The notes: generated by a model not told the origin, from the letters alone. A DNA stretch of 64,000 nucleotides from Chondrus crispus (GCF_000350225.1 NW_005178986.1:1-64000); one strand, 5' to 3'; shown: positions 21,362 through 34,444, counted from the stretch's first letter. Numbers and translations are program-made.

Positions 21362-22414
21362 TGTAGTGCAATGCGCCTGTCGGGCAGAGACCGCGGTCCG
21401 ATGGTCCAGCAAAAACAACAACAGCAACAAAAAGAAGAACTGCCGATGGCACAGCGCTACGGAGTGTCCGACTCTCCCTTCTCCGTTTAAACGAGCTTGC
21501 GACTCGTAGTAGCTCGGATCCCTGATGGGGGGGGGGGCACAGAGAAATAGCCCGGCCCGGGATCGGTGTGGTAGAGACTTGCGAAGAGATCTGCTCGACG
21601 AGTGTGGAGTGGGGCGCGTACGTAGGTACCCCGGTTCCACTGGGTTGTAAGGCCAATGCTCGTTGAGATTCTTCGACACCTTGTAACGCGACAAGGCCTT
21701 CGACGGGGGCGCCGCAACGCAGCCCGACGGCATGAAATGAAAGTAGCAGCGCTACGTCAACCGTGCCGCCCGATGGCTCGAAACACCTACACCGGTTCGG
21801 TCGCAACCGACACCGATGGTACCAACACTGGCTCGTAATACGACAGAGCCCTTCGAGGGAGACGTCGTTGCAACGGTCTCCGTCGGAAAATGGGTCACAG
21901 TAGCAGCGCTACGTCAACTTTGTCGCCCGATGGCTCGAAACACCTACACCGGTTCGGTCGCAACCGAGGCCGATGGCACCAACACAAGATAAGGAAAAAA
22001 TAGGTAGAATTAGAGATAGAAAAGGATAGGGAAATAAAGGAAAGAGAAAAGGGAACCCCGAGCGATAGAGGATGCCGTAGGCTTAGGTAAAAGGGAGCGT
22101 CTTGATATAGACGGACTTCGACCAAGGCGACATTCAACTCCGGCAACTCGGGTTACCTTTACTGACTTGGTCGTCAGAGGGCTAAGGTATATATCGCCCC
22201 GCCGGAGCCAGTACAGTAGCTCGCGGCGCTAGATCCTAGATCTAATCTAGTGTCAGCAAAATTAATGCCAACTAATTAACTAAATAAAATAAAATAATTA
22301 AAAATTAAAACTGTACAATTATTCACACGTGTGTCCCCCAAACCCGGACTACTTTTCATATCCAAATGTTTTCCTTTCTTTTCACCCCCCTTTCCAGGTG
22401 CGTATTGCACTACA
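21362..22414 (-). repeat. LTR of family A (3' LTR of A2), 1053 bp
   Basis: Same TGTAGTGCAAT...ATTGCACTACA ends as 9529-10580. The left flank is the GTGCA target duplication and C pol; the right flank on the element strand is the purine tract AGAAGGGGGATA, fixing it as a 3' LTR. Confidence 0.9.
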
Positions 22415-22428
22415 TATCCCCCTTCTGA
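22415..22428 (-). other. Polypurine tract of A2
   Basis: Element-strand CAGAAGGGGGATA directly adjoining the LTR start TGTAGTGC. Confidence 0.7.
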
Positions 22429-22528
22429 GCGCTCTCGCGCAGCGGCTTCACTCCCTTGCTTCCCAACTTCTTCCTTTTTTTTTCTTCCGACCATCGGTCG
22501 CCGCTCGTGTGAGAGTAAGACGATCTCC

Positions 22529-23479
22529 ATGTTTCCTTCATCGGATCCCACTGTCGGACATACCGCCCGCGGTCGCCGTGGTGTGGGCTTCTCACACATG
22601 CCTTCCATTCCTAGCGACCTTCCTTCCATACCCCGACTTCCCCCGAACACCAACGTTCCTGAACCGGTCTTTCATCCCGATCTCCATCCTTCATCAGCCC
22701 CTTGTCGATACCCCTCACTAGCCGAGCTCCAAGGTAAATCCATGCGCGACTATCCCTTACTGTACGCGGCCACTCCTTGGTTTTCCGCCATCGACGTGCG
22801 CGACGTCACTAGCATCGGGCGCGACTTTGCCGACGGTGCGGGGATGTTGCCGGGTCACCTTCCCCTTCAAGCCATTTCCTCCTACGATTGGCGTGCCCGT
22901 GTCGCCATTCCCCCTTCTATCCTGCGTCGTTCCTCCCCTCGTGGCCGACAGGGCCTATCCCTGCGGTTCATGGAAGCCGTTCTCGACCGCCTCGGCCTAT
23001 CCCTATCCGATGCCCTCATCCCTCCGTCCTTCGGATGTGACACGTGGAAGTTTCGCACGGAGGGGGAGCATGATTACCTTGACAACCTTCTCAGCTGGAC
23101 ACCGGGTGACCCCGTGCTCGAGGCGGACCGCCTGTGGCATAACCAACTGACGGTGACTAACGATGCCCTGTCATACACGCGCGCAATCCTCGCCCTCAAT
23201 TTCCGATATACGAAACGCGGGAACATCCCCTTTTTCCAGCATACGGTCCGATTCGAGCGTAAGATGAGATCGGACACGGGATATTTCCTAGCTTCCCCAC
23301 CGTCCCCATCAATTCCCAAAAAGAGCGACGGAGCCATTGACATCTACTGCACATTGCTCCGCGCTCATGGCATCGAAGGTGAAGCTCTCCAAGGGGCTTC
23401 CCTCGATGATCTGCGAGTCCTTGCTCGACTCGTTACCTCACTCCCGAAGGAAAAATCCTTGGGTGTGCCGCCCCAATGA
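22529..23479 (+). CDS. Antisense accessory ORF of family A, 316 aa
   Basis: Plus-strand ORF just inside the 3' LTR of A2, opposite to gag-pol. I chose the ATG at 22529; the frame is in fact open from 22331 inside the LTR, so a longer protein is possible. The N-terminus is Pro/Ser-rich; then comes YPSLAELQGKSMRDYPLL (about 22711), which resembles the first conserved block of the C, D and E antisense proteins, and a region with many aromatic residues (SYDWRARVAIPP; LLSWTPGDP). No coiled coil or known domain recognised, and the C-terminal half does not clearly match the other families. Homology with C/D/E is tentative; its position and orientation are the same. Confidence 0.6.
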   Translation: MFPSSDPTVGHTARGRRGVGFSHMPSIPSDLPSIPRLPPNTNVPEPVFHPDLHPSSAPCRYPSLAELQGKSMRDYPLLYAATPWFSAIDVRDVTSIGRDFADGAGMLPGHLPLQAISSYDWRARVAIPPSILRRSSPRGRQGLSLRFMEAVLDRLGLSLSDALIPPSFGCDTWKFRTEGEHDYLDNLLSWTPGDPVLEADRLWHNQLTVTNDALSYTRAILALNFRYTKRGNIPFFQHTVRFERKMRSDTGYFLASPPSPSIPKKSDGAIDIYCTLLRAHGIEGEALQGASLDDLRVLARLVTSLPKEKSLGVPPQ

Positions 23480-26400
23480 CCCGCCGCTCGGACGACTCCC
23501 CCCTGATCCATTCTCGGATTATTACCCGTTTGGGGTGACATCTGGTTATCGACGTCACCCGGTAGCTTTTGGATAATAAAATGAATCGCCTGCGTGTCCC
23601 CCGTCACCTTCACTTTCCTCCTCTTTTCTTTCCGCGTACCGTTCGTTAGCGAAACGCAGAAGGGTCCATGCAGGTACACTCTTCCTCGAACGTCGGGCTG
23701 ATCCATTGTCCGATTGAACTCCTCGTCGAGGGAACGATGTCCTCTTTGGGGTCTCCGACTCCGCCCATTCCCTCGGACTTCTAATTTCCTCCTCTCTTTT
23801 TTTTGTATGCGCCCCGCCTCTGCGGTCACATCTCCTCATCTGTCCATCTCCTCTTCTTTTTCCCAAATTCCTCCTCTTTATCGCAGTGTGCATCCCAAAT
23901 ATTCCTCTGCTTCGAGTCTCAACTTCCTCCTCTTATCCCTGCGGCGTCCGTGTCATAATTTCCTACTCTATCTGTCGTCTCAACCGACGCGGGCATGACA
24001 AGGCGGTCGTCGTGTCCCCTCAATTATTCCTTGGATCCAGTACTGATCCGTCTCCCCTACGCCTGTTTCACTCTGTACCGGTACAGTACGTCTCACAGGG
24101 CTCCACAGAGGTTTGTCAAAGACAATCATGTCGTGCCTCTTCGTACCGATTCATGCTTCCCTTATACACGCAATAAAATCCACGTCGATAGCATTTGCTG
24201 GTGCGAATTCCCTCGGTTCAACGCATAGAAATTTCCGCGTCATACCCCCGTCGTCCGTTGCAACCTCTTCCTACAGGAACGATCTTCGCAGCAGTTTTTT
24301 TTCTCTTTTCGTTTGCGTTCCGCATTCGCGGCTGTTAGACACACCCGTTGGTATCACCAGAACAGCCGTCGGCGTTGGCAACATCGTCAGAGCGGGTTCT
24401 CATTTCGGAAGTCCTTTCGACCGTCGCCATGTATCCTGTATGCCATATTTTCCTTCGACTACCCGCGCGGCTCCGCCTTCCGGATCGGCTTAGGGCTGCT
24501 CGTACTTGGCGATCTTGACCAATGCCGGACAGACTTGGCTCTCCTTCGAGACTTGATGAGCCGTCTAAAAGATTAACTTGCGATCGACGGTTCTCGATTC
24601 TCCCATGATTAGTTGCGGATCGGCGCGGCGTCATGTTCCGCCTTCACACAAAAAAAACAATTAGGCAAGGAAACAGGGGACGCAAAATATATGAAAAAAT
24701 AGCAAGATAGAAATGTAGAAAGAGAGAAAGACGATAGGCATTGTGTGTGCTTGTGAAGGGGGTTGTGGCGTGGCGCTCCACCAGTTGGAAGCGGTGTGAC
24801 GTAGCGGTTGCGATCGCGATCTTCGATAGTCGCTGGTTGGTGTCGTCTCCCTCCGAGGGAGACACTATATCTCCAACGAGGTCTCAATTTCCATGGTAAA
24901 ATGCGTGAGCTTCTTGCCACGTGAGAGGATCCCTTCTCCTTCTCCTGGCCTGGTCCCTGCGGGAAATAAAATATGGTCGACGTAATACTGGCGACGTTGT
25001 CCTTCTACCCTCGTCACGACGCCACTGTAGGCGTCTGTTTCGACGTTACATTTCATTATCGTCGGGGTATTGTCCTCCTTGCGTAGATGGTTTGATGAAT
25101 CGTGCGCGAGAGCTCCTCAGACTGCCATTCTATCAGCGTGCCGACGACCTTGAATTCTCTTGCTGTCCGGATTTGCCGACGCGTACATGACGTTGGGACG
25201 TAGATCCCCTTTCCTTAAAATTCGCAATTTGATCACCTTGCGTGGCAACGATCCGACACGGCATCGATCCTTGGCTTGGGGGCGTCGTCGCTCGTCAGGC
25301 TCCGCCGGGCTGAAGTATCTCGCACGAAGTTGACACGTGGACAGGTGTTCTCATTTGTCCTGATCCCGTTGCCAAAATTCAGGCGAAATAGGCATTCTCT
25401 TCGTTATTTTCTGGCGTGGGGCCCTATAGTTGAGGAAAATTTCAACCTCCTTTTCTTACTTGCCTTAGTTCTGAGGGGATGGGTTTCTCCGCCCGGGCTC
25501 GATTCGAAGTGTCCTTTACCTCTCCCCGACACGGACGCATGCTGTCTCTCCTCATTCCTGCTCTCAGCGCACTGTAGTTCGCCCATGACGGCTCTTACTC
25601 ATCACCGACGGTGAACCACAAGACAATGCGGTGGGCTGGCTGGACCTGTTTTGTCTGTCCCACATGGCTCTCGTCGAGGGGCGGGGTCGTTTCCCCGATG
25701 GTAAGGAAATGAGCTGGGTGCTCGAATTTCTCCACAGCTTCCCCTACGACCTCCACAAAAAAATCATGTCCCTGTCGAGTGCCTGAAGACACTTGCGTCG
25801 TCTGCGTCGCGTTGGCGTTCTCGCATAATATTAAGACAGAAGATCCCTTCCAATGCGTTCTGCCCTTCAGGTCTTCTTGCGGCACCGGGAGTGTCTCACC
25901 CCTCATCTGTCTTCCTCTCAATACGTGTCGTGGGACTGGGCTCGATGAGTCCCTGAGTCTCTTGCCCCTTGAGCGATGAGATTGCGCAATTGGGGGATTA
26001 TCCCCTTTTACATTTCCGAAACGCGACTGGTGCTGATCTTGAAGGGAGCGCCTCGTGACTGTAGTCTCTTTGCCAGTCCTGTTTTACGTGTCCTCTCCTG
26101 CGAGAACGTCGTATTCGATGTGTTCATCCTCAGCGCGTCTCTCCGGCCAACGTGTGTGTTCCTATTCAGTAATCGCATCCCCTCAACTCCTTCCGGGACT
26201 TGATACTGGTATCTCCACCCTGGGCACTATGCCCTTCTCTGCAGGTACAGTAGAATTAGTAAGCGTACTCTGAAGGTCGCCGGAAGCAACTACGTCGTTC
26301 TTCGTCGTGCTGGTGAATTCTCACCGTACACGCGCAATACCATTCACATGGACATCATTTTTTTTTGGTACGTCCTCCCTCAATCCAATACATAGAAATT

Positions 26401-27780
26401 TTAGCTTCGTAGCCCTCCATCCGTCATGACCTCGTTTCAGGGGACCAACTCTCCAAATTCGCCCCTTTTTGTAAGCGTCCTGCCCTTGCGGCTGTTCGGA
26501 ACAACCGTCAGTACAAACAGAGAGGCCGTCGGCTCTAGCAACATCGTGATGACGGATCCTCGTCTAGGGCATGACTTCGGGCGTTGCGGTGTCCTTTGTC
26601 GGTCAGAATCATCTCCGAATACTCGCGCGGTACTCTCTCTGAGGCAGACATACGAAGTCTCGAGAGTTGACCTTCTTGTACAACTTAAAACAAGGCCCGC
26701 TCTCCTTCTCGACGTGACACACAGTGTAATCAATTAATTACAATCGACGATTCACAGAGCCTCCTCGATCTTGGGCGTCCCATTTGCTCACACGGGACCC
26801 GGTACGCTTGTTCCCCGTTTTCCACAGTGCGGGGTTCTTGTTCTCTACGTCACAAAACAAAACAAAGAGGCAAAAGCAAAAACAGAAACAAAAACAAAAG
26901 AAAGACATGAGGGGGGGTCGATTACTGTAGCAAGTAGGTAAGTAGATCGCCCTTAGCACAGGAAAGTTATATGCGTGACAGTGTTTGTCCCTGCTGATCC
27001 TGTTCAAAAACAGTTTTCCTCGATGAGGACGTCGGTATTGGAAGAGTACGTGTTACAAAGCGGCTTGTGACACAATGTTGCCGTCCGCCTGTGTCTTGCG
27101 CGTAGTCTTCAGTCTTAGCAGATAGAGGGCGCCTGTCCCCTATATATACACGCGATAGCTTAGCAACAGCGAGCCCCAATTTTTTTTTGATTAAATCCCG
27201 CTCCATGAGGGCGGATCATCGATCTAGGCGTCACATCACGTGCGCGCGGCGGCCTCGTGTGATCGTATCCAAGGAGGTAAATTACCTCAGCTTGAGACTA
27301 CAGTAAATTTCCCTTCCACAGCCTGGCCGCGCAGGCCATTTTATTCATGGGCCGGGGTCTCAGGCAAACTCGCTTGAGTCATTTCGTTCCCTTCTCCTCA
27401 CTCCGAGGGGTCTCGTTTCCGGCGACTGTCCTTACTCCCTCTCTCTGCGACGCTGTTCACCCCATCACTTCCAACTCGAGAGCCTCCTGATGGGGACCAT
27501 CCCCAATACAATTCCAACATTTCACTCGCGCTCTTATCGCGTCCCGAGTCATTGACTTTCTCTCGATCGGCCTCCCTCGCATGCGTCTCTACATCAACTG
27601 CATCTTTTACCCTCCTTCTCCCTCGACTCGAGGGTAACCCGCTCGTCAATCCCTTTTTGCAAAGGCGTTCCCGACGGAAAACTGCCTTACTCCTCTCGCT
27701 CCGACTTGCCTTGCTTTCAGACCCCTTCGTTTCGAATTTCTGATTCTTCCGTGTTTCCTAATCGGCTAATTCTATTGACG
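23480..27780. repeat. Long 3' untranslated segment of A2 containing a diverged ~2.17-kb tandem duplication
   Basis: Landmarks recur in the same order about 2.17 kb apart: CCCCTCAA..TTCC..GGA..TACTG (about 24017 and 26170), a TACAGTA word (24080 and 26245), ACGCAATA..AT (24168 and 26330), CATAGAAATTT (24224 and 26388), CGCGCGG near 24465 and 26625, and an A-rich tract (24648-24740 and 26850-26910). On the minus strand, fragments 23829-23365 and 25921-25595 share a G-R...NGT/NAT...F-F/I-V/I pattern, so a duplicated element-strand gene may once have existed here. No intact long ORF remains. Microsatellite-like CAAAA runs lie at 26850-26900. Confidence 0.5.
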
Positions 27781-27784
27781 ATGC

Positions 27785-30700
27785 CTACACCGCTTGCGCG
27801 TGCGCGACTTGCGGCGGCAAGAGTAATTTCTTCCTTCGGAAATACGTGACGGCCGCACTGCGGGGCAATTGCTCAATGGGCTCCCACGTCGCGTCCTCGG
27901 GCGTATAACCGTACCATTCCACCTTGAGAATCAAATTACCATTTTGATAATCGTGGTCGACGACCCGGTCGATTACATATTCCGTGTTCTCTGTTTCCTC
28001 TCCTTTCTCTGAACTGTTTCCTTCCCCCTTCTGAAGATCTTCCAACTCGTCCTCTTCTCTGGACGTTCCGAGCTCGCGTAGGTTTGGAGGTGTCTCCGCT
28101 GTCGGCGTTTGACCAACTAAATTATCCAGGTCCCCCGTCGTAGGCGCACGGGTGTGAGGACGTTCCTCGTCCTCCATTGCCTCTCCTTCTTCGTTTAACT
28201 CCGGCTCTCCCAGGAACTGTAGCGCTTGACGTAGGCCGGTTATCGGCGCATGGTCCATTGGGCTTGCGGCTAATTCCACCCTGTCTCGCGATACGCGTTC
28301 CTCCTGATCGCCAATGGCAATGACTACCGTATGTTGATCCGATCTTCTGACCTGATAAGGCCCTGTAGCGACTTGTGCGAGCTTATATTTCGGTTCGCTA
28401 GCCGTGCCCTGCTCCTTCCGGAGGAACACGTAGGACCCTGGTGGGATCTCAGATTGCGGCTTGCGAAGGCGTGCGTCGAAATTTCGCTTGTATCGGGCTT
28501 GTTCCTTTCGCAAACTTCTATCGGCGCTTCGCATTAGGCTCTCCAACCACGACTGCCATTTCAGGTAGTATGCTCGTGACGAGCTGAAGTTCTCCAAAGT
28601 TGGCTGCGCTTGTCACGGAATGTTTCTCGGCGCCCGAGCCAACACCAGCTCGAAGGGCGCAATGTTCGTAGTTCAATGAACTTGTGTGTTGTAGGCGAAC
28701 GTCACAGCGTCGCTAAATAAGTCCCAGTCCTTGGGATGCTCTCCAACGTATTTTCGCAACGCGGAAGTCAGCGTGCGGTTAAATCTCTCAACTTGGCCGT
28801 TGGCTTGCGGGTGGTACGTAGTCGTGAACATATTGCGTATGCCAAGAATTCGGCAGACATTCTGAAAGAACCGGGCCGTGAACTGTGTTCCATTGTCGGA
28901 CAGCAGCTTGACCGGCGGTCCGTACACGAATACCCAATGATGAACGAAGGCTTGTGCGATGTGCGCAGCTGATATCTTCTTCAACGGTACGGTTCGTACC
29001 AGTTTCGAGTATCGATCGCTGATCACGAGAATATACCGATTTCCTCGCTTAGTTGTAATTAGCTCGCCGAGTATGTCGATGGCGACAAATTCCAGCGTCG
29101 CTTTGGGCGTGAACAGCTTGATTTCCTTCGTGTTTCTTCTTAACTTCACCCTTTCCCGCGCACATGCGGCGCAATTCTTCGCGACTGCATAGCAGTCTAG
29201 GGCCATCGTAGGCCAATAAAAATATCTTCTCAAAGTCTTGTAAAGTTTCCTGCCTCCCGGGTGGCCTGCCAATTTTGCGTAGTGGCTCAACCCTAGGACG
29301 CGGTCCTTTAACGATTGTGGTATTACCACTTGTACAAACTCTGCCGCGGTACGGCATAGAGTTCCTTCGAGTTCCTCGGTCTCCACACTGAACGTTCTCA
29401 CCTTTCCGGCGTCCATTTCTTCCTTGATGCGATTGCAGAAGGGGTCGACGGCTTGCTCGCGAATGAGCTCCTCCGGAATGACAGCTTGGAATTGATCGAG
29501 GCGATCAGGGGCGGTCCCCCCCTCAAGAGCGAGGATGTCGTCTGCCGCGTCAATAGTTTCCTCGTCCTCCACTGTACCCTCGGCCGGTTCGGCCATAAAG
29601 CAAGGGATTTCGTCGTCGATTTCGTCGACGGTTTCTCCTGCGGTTCGCAACCTTGACAAAGCGTCCGCCTGGCTGTTAGCCTTTCCCTTTTTGTACTTGA
29701 TTTCAAAATCGAATTCCGAGAGGCGTAGCCTCCATGGGATTAATCTCCCGCTGGGGTCGGTTACGTTCATCAACCACCTCAATGAGGCATGGTCGGTATG
29801 CACGACGAAGTGCTCGCCATATAGATATGGTCTTAAAGTCTGTACGGCCCAAATTACCGCTAGACATTCTTTTTCTGATACAGAATAGTTTCTCTCGGCT
29901 GCGGCTAAGGTTCTTGAAAAGAACCCGATGGGTTTGCGTTGCGCATCCGGGTGTGTTTGAAATAGTGCAGCGCCTATTTGGTAGTCGCTTGCATCGGTAT
30001 CTACCGAGTAGGGTAGGTCCTTCTTCGGCAGCGCCAACACCGGCGGTGCCAAGATGGCGTCCTTGAGCTTATGAAAAGCTTTCTTGCACGGTTCGTCGAA
30101 TCCTTCCAACTGGACCGGTTGTCCTTTCTTCAGTAGTTGGTTTAGAGGCTGCGCAATTTTCGCATACTGCGGAACGAACCTGCGGTAGACATTGCAGAGT
30201 CCCCAGAAGCTCCTGAGCTGTGTCTGTGCTCGCGGGTACCGCACTTGTTCCAACGCGGCGGTTCGCGCGACATCGACTTCTAGCGTACCTGGGCGGACGA
30301 CGTGGCCCAGGTACTTGATCTTTTCCACGAAAAATTCGCACTTGCGAAGCTTGAGCTTGACACCTGCCTTTTCCAATACGGAAAGTATTTCATCCACGTG
30401 CACGATGTGCTCCTCCCACGACTTGCTAAAAATGATTATGTCGTCTAGATACACCAAACAGCATTTCCAACGGAACGGAGAGAGCAGGATATCCATTGCT
30501 CTCTGAAACGTCGCTTGCGCGTTACTTAGCCCGAAGGGCATTCTTGAGAAGCGATACAGACCTGAGTGACACGAAAATGCGGTCTTGTCGCGGTCGCACT
30601 CAGAGATAGGCATCTGCCAATATCCCGAAATCGCGTCCAACGCGGAGAAAACCTTGGTGTCACCAAGCGAGTCCAGGCACTCATCCATGCGCGGTAAGGG

Positions 30701-32368
30701 GTACGTGTCCTTCACCGTTACTGCGTTCAGCCTGCGGTAGTCTACGCAAAAACGCATTGACCCATCCGGCTTGGGCACCAGCAACACGGGCGACGCTCAT
30801 TCTGATTGCCCTGGTTCTATCACTCCTGCCTCCAACATCTTCTGCACCTCTGCATCTTCTACTTCGCGGGCTTTAGGTCCGGCCCGATACGGGGCTTGTG
30901 CGATGGGACGAGTCTCGGGTATCAACTCGATCCGATGGACGGTGGTATTAATTTCGCCAAGCGTCCCATCCCACATCCTTGAATACTTCTTCAACATCCG
31001 ACGGAACCGCTCGCACAGCCGTTCCGGCACGTGGCTCAGGTCGAGGTCCTCCACGTCCGGCGGTGGCGGCTCAATCCTGCGTTGCGGCTTCGTAGATGCC
31101 GACGCCGAGAGCCCTGCCGACCGTTCTTCTGGCTGGTCCTCGCGGCCTTGATCCGACGGTTCGCATCTTGTCTCGCCCGTAGGCGCCTTGGTGGAATTAG
31201 GAAAATTCTCCTTCTTCCTTTCTTGAATTCCGAGAACTTCACCAATGGTGGTTTTGCTCTCGAGCGCGGCTCTCGAGTGCGGTAATAATTCTGCCACCAC
31301 TTGGCCTTTTTGCACCCTGACAGGGTACGTCCTAAAATTCGCAACGAGTAAACGAAATGGCCTGTCAGGCTCAACCTGAACGACACCATTCGTGCACGTC
31401 AACCCGTGCCTTTCGTACAACGACGAGTACGGCTCAACCACCACCAAGCCCGCCCTCTTCGAGGTGCATTCCACGACGCGTTGCGTCTCTGGCTCGATAG
31501 TCGTGGCTCTCGCCACTTTTACCTTAGGGGAAATTCGCTCCCCCTTTCCATCATTCTCGTCCTCTCCCGCGACGAGATTCTTCTTCCCTTTTCTCGTCGA
31601 GAACCGCCTAACTATCGGAACCTCCGAGAAATCCGCCAACTCAACCGTTTTCTTCCTTGGATAAATTGCTTCCACAAACCGGTCACAGTAGTCCGCGCCT
31701 AGAATTAGCGGGACGGCTAGTTTTTCGCATACAATAAACTCGGCTGCGGCCACAAATTTTCCAAGCCTCACAGGCATTCTAATTGTGCCGAGAGTCCGGA
31801 GTGGCCTATTGTTCGCGTCGCCGATATCTTGGGTCGGTCCGTAGGACACTAGAGATTCCATTCCAGCTGGGAGTTCCGATTTTCGCACAAGGTTTGGTCC
31901 CGCGCCGGTGTCTAAAACAGACAACACCCGGCTCATCAATCCAATTGTGGGTCCGATGTCCGCGTAAACTTTGTAGTTTTTTCGCGCAAGGACCAAAATC
32001 TTCTCGGGACACTCCCTTCGCTTAACCCTGTACCAGGGTCTTCGAACTTCTTCCAGCGGATGATCTCGGGCTCGGCTCAAAATTCTCTTGACTTGAGCTG
32101 GCCCTTTGGGCTTATCCACCAATCCAACAACCTCCTCCTCGAGGCCTGATTTTTCCTTTAGAGACGGGGAACGGGGCTGAGCCCCGGGCACAGTACGTCG
32201 ACCCTGTGCCTCTCGCGACTCATGCGAGATTCCCCTCTCTAGTTTTCCTGCCGCTGCGGGATGCTTCTCACATCCGACGGCGCGGGCCCCGCGGTGGACC
32301 CTCTGAAGGGTTGGTTCGACCTCGGCGTTGAAGCACTCCGCGTGCTCGCCGTCTGCGAATCGAACCAA
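27785..32368 (-). pseudogene. pol: Pol of A2 with complete integrase and chromodomain; three stops
   Basis: Protease (LDTGAGPNLV, near 31880-31910), RT YLDD box (near 30445), RNase H, integrase HHCC finger, D-D-E (AIDILGE, SDNGTQF, ANGQVERFNRT), then a C-terminal extension and chromodomain (YVIDRVVDHDYQNGNLILKV, about 27900-27985). One frame throughout, closed by TGA at 30797-30799 (shared with A1) and by stops at about 28673-28675 (H-stop-TT) and 28616-28618 (P-stop-QA); both of the latter are readable as CGA to TGA. Otherwise essentially identical to A1 where they overlap. Confidence 0.9.
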
Positions 32369-34444
32369 TTCTTGACCTTCAAGTAACTCGTCGATGGTAT
32401 CCCTAACCTCTCCATCGGAGAAAACGCCTCATAATTTTCCAAAACTCGGTGCATTTCCCGGAGGGAAAGAATGCACGTTGGCGCGGTGTGCCCCTTTTCA
32501 TAGCAATGATAGCACACCAGACCGTGCGTCTTGACGGGATACGGCGTCCTAGGTCCTCCACGGGCCGGCGGCCTTCCTTGGCGTTGCGGCCTTCCCATCC
32601 AGCCTGGCCTTCAAAACGTCGTACCCTTGTCTTCCATCGGAATGCGCGGCGCCGGCGTGTGGCCGCGCCCCCGAAACATCATAACGGGATCCGTGGGCTC
32701 TGAAACGACTCCGTCGTGTATGCAGGCGTCGGTAAAGTTGACGACCCGCTGTCCCCGTAGTCCTCGTGTCCGTAGCCCTCCGATGGCTCAATGAACTCGC
32801 CTTCGGCTACTAACGCTCCTTCGTAGTGATTTTCGCTACTTCCATGCGCACCGCGCTCATCTGACGCGGACATGGACTCGGCTAAATGGACTGCGGCGTG
32901 ACTTTTGCGACCGGGATGAGAAGCCCTCGGCTTCTTCCCCGCCCTGAACGTCGACGGCGTCTGAATCGTGACCTTCTTGGTCTTCTTGTCCTTAGCGCGG
33001 CTCGCCGAGCCATGCGCCTTCGCGTAATTCACTAGTCTCAAAAATGAAACGTCCCGATTGTCTTGCCGGTATTGAGATACCATCGGCTTGATACTCGAAT
33101 CGAGTCCTTCAATAAACATCGTCATCTGTTCTTCCATCGAATATACGTTTCCACATCGGTTGCTTGCGTCCGTCAGACGGATATAAAATTCCATCTCGTC
33201 TTCAGACGGTCTTTGCTGAACTTCTCGCAATGCGAGCACGGCTTGACGGATCGCCTCGTCGGTTGCGAAACTCCTCAACAACCACTGTACGGCCTCTGGC
33301 CAAACGGATATCTTTCCGTGATGGGCCCCGGCCGTCTGAGACACCGAAGTGTACTGTCTCAAGGCGATGCCGCTTAAAAATTCAGGCAACAGGCGGATCG
33401 CTTGCCCCTCGTTCATTTCTTGAGTATCAAACTCTTGAACTAACTTTGCTAAAAAATCCAACACAAGGACCCCGTCCTCTCCTGTGAACGTGTTGTCCTT
33501 CTTCACCTTAGGCGGAATATCTCTCCTAATTTTTCGCACGGCGGTCCGCCGGGAACTTGACAAATATGTCTGCGGGTTCCGCAAGCGGTACGTTCAGTAC
33601 GAAAGTAACTTCTTGAAGAGGTAGTTGGTCGGATTCAGCTCCTCCAACTCCTCCCATCGCGGCCCGCGCCACGTTGCGACATCTTCGGGCTCCGCGTCCT
33701 TGTCTCTCCGCGAGGCGGACGAAGTGACTCCGCCTCGTCTGGAGGAAATTTTCTTGCTTGACGAAATTCCGTTTCCGTCTTCTGAACGGCGTTCGGAATC
33801 GCCCGAATGGTTCGACGAACCGCCGTTACCATCTTCGGAGGGACCAAGCGACTCCGACTGTGAGTCGCGGTTCTCCGGATCGTCACTACAGTGACCCTTG
33901 CTTGCACGTCGCTTGTCCTTCTTCGAGGGCTTCGACTTAGAACTCCGCTGCCGAGCGGGCTTGTCCTTCTTCGACCGACGGTCGCCCTCTCTACCCGAAG
34001 GGAGCGGCTCGTCGTCCGATCCTTGCGGAGCTTGATCCGCGGCCTGCTCGAGGTCCTTGAGACGTTGCGCGGCGCGATCGAATCGGTCATCGATGCTTGT
34101 TCTAAATTTTCCTAAGGACTCCAAGGCTTGATTCGCGTCGCGCCTCGCGTCCTTGACCGAAATTTTCAACGAGGCTAGGACCTCCGGCTCCAGACCGTCG
34201 GTCGCCTCACCTCGCTCCTTCTCGACGAGATCCACTCGAGCCGACAGCTCTCCCAAAACGGTGTGGAACTCGGATGCTTGCAACTCCAGTTGCTTCCGGA
34301 CGAGGGCTAATTCAGCCTCGAGATTTTTCTTCGCTTCTTCGCGAATTTCGCTGCTCATCTTCTCCAACTTCTCGTCCAGGTCAGTCTTGTCGGCGGCTAT
34401 CCCTGTAGGGGATTCTTGATCTTCGGGGTCCGTGGCCGTATTGG
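32239..34444 (-). pseudogene. gag: Gag of A2, N-terminus replaced
   Basis: Same structure and lesions as A1 gag: TGA at 33594-33596, frameshift near 32720, zinc knuckle CYHCYEKGHTAPTC near 32475-32515. The first ~33 codons are gone; the open frame instead runs on into C LTR sequence to 34598, which would give a chimeric N-terminus (MIDERSGIISRANPF) of no obvious function. Confidence 0.85.

Larger units (their letters stand above)
21362..34444 (-). mobile_element. Ty3/gypsy chromovirus A2 (family A), 5' end deleted
   Basis: Minus-strand element with its 3' LTR (21362-22414), antisense ORF, long 3' segment, chromodomain, integrase, RNase H, RT, protease and gag. The match with A1 stops at 34444/34445, within the N-terminal part of gag, where the sequence switches to the middle of a C LTR. 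The 5' LTR, PBS and gag start are therefore missing. Confidence 0.9.
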
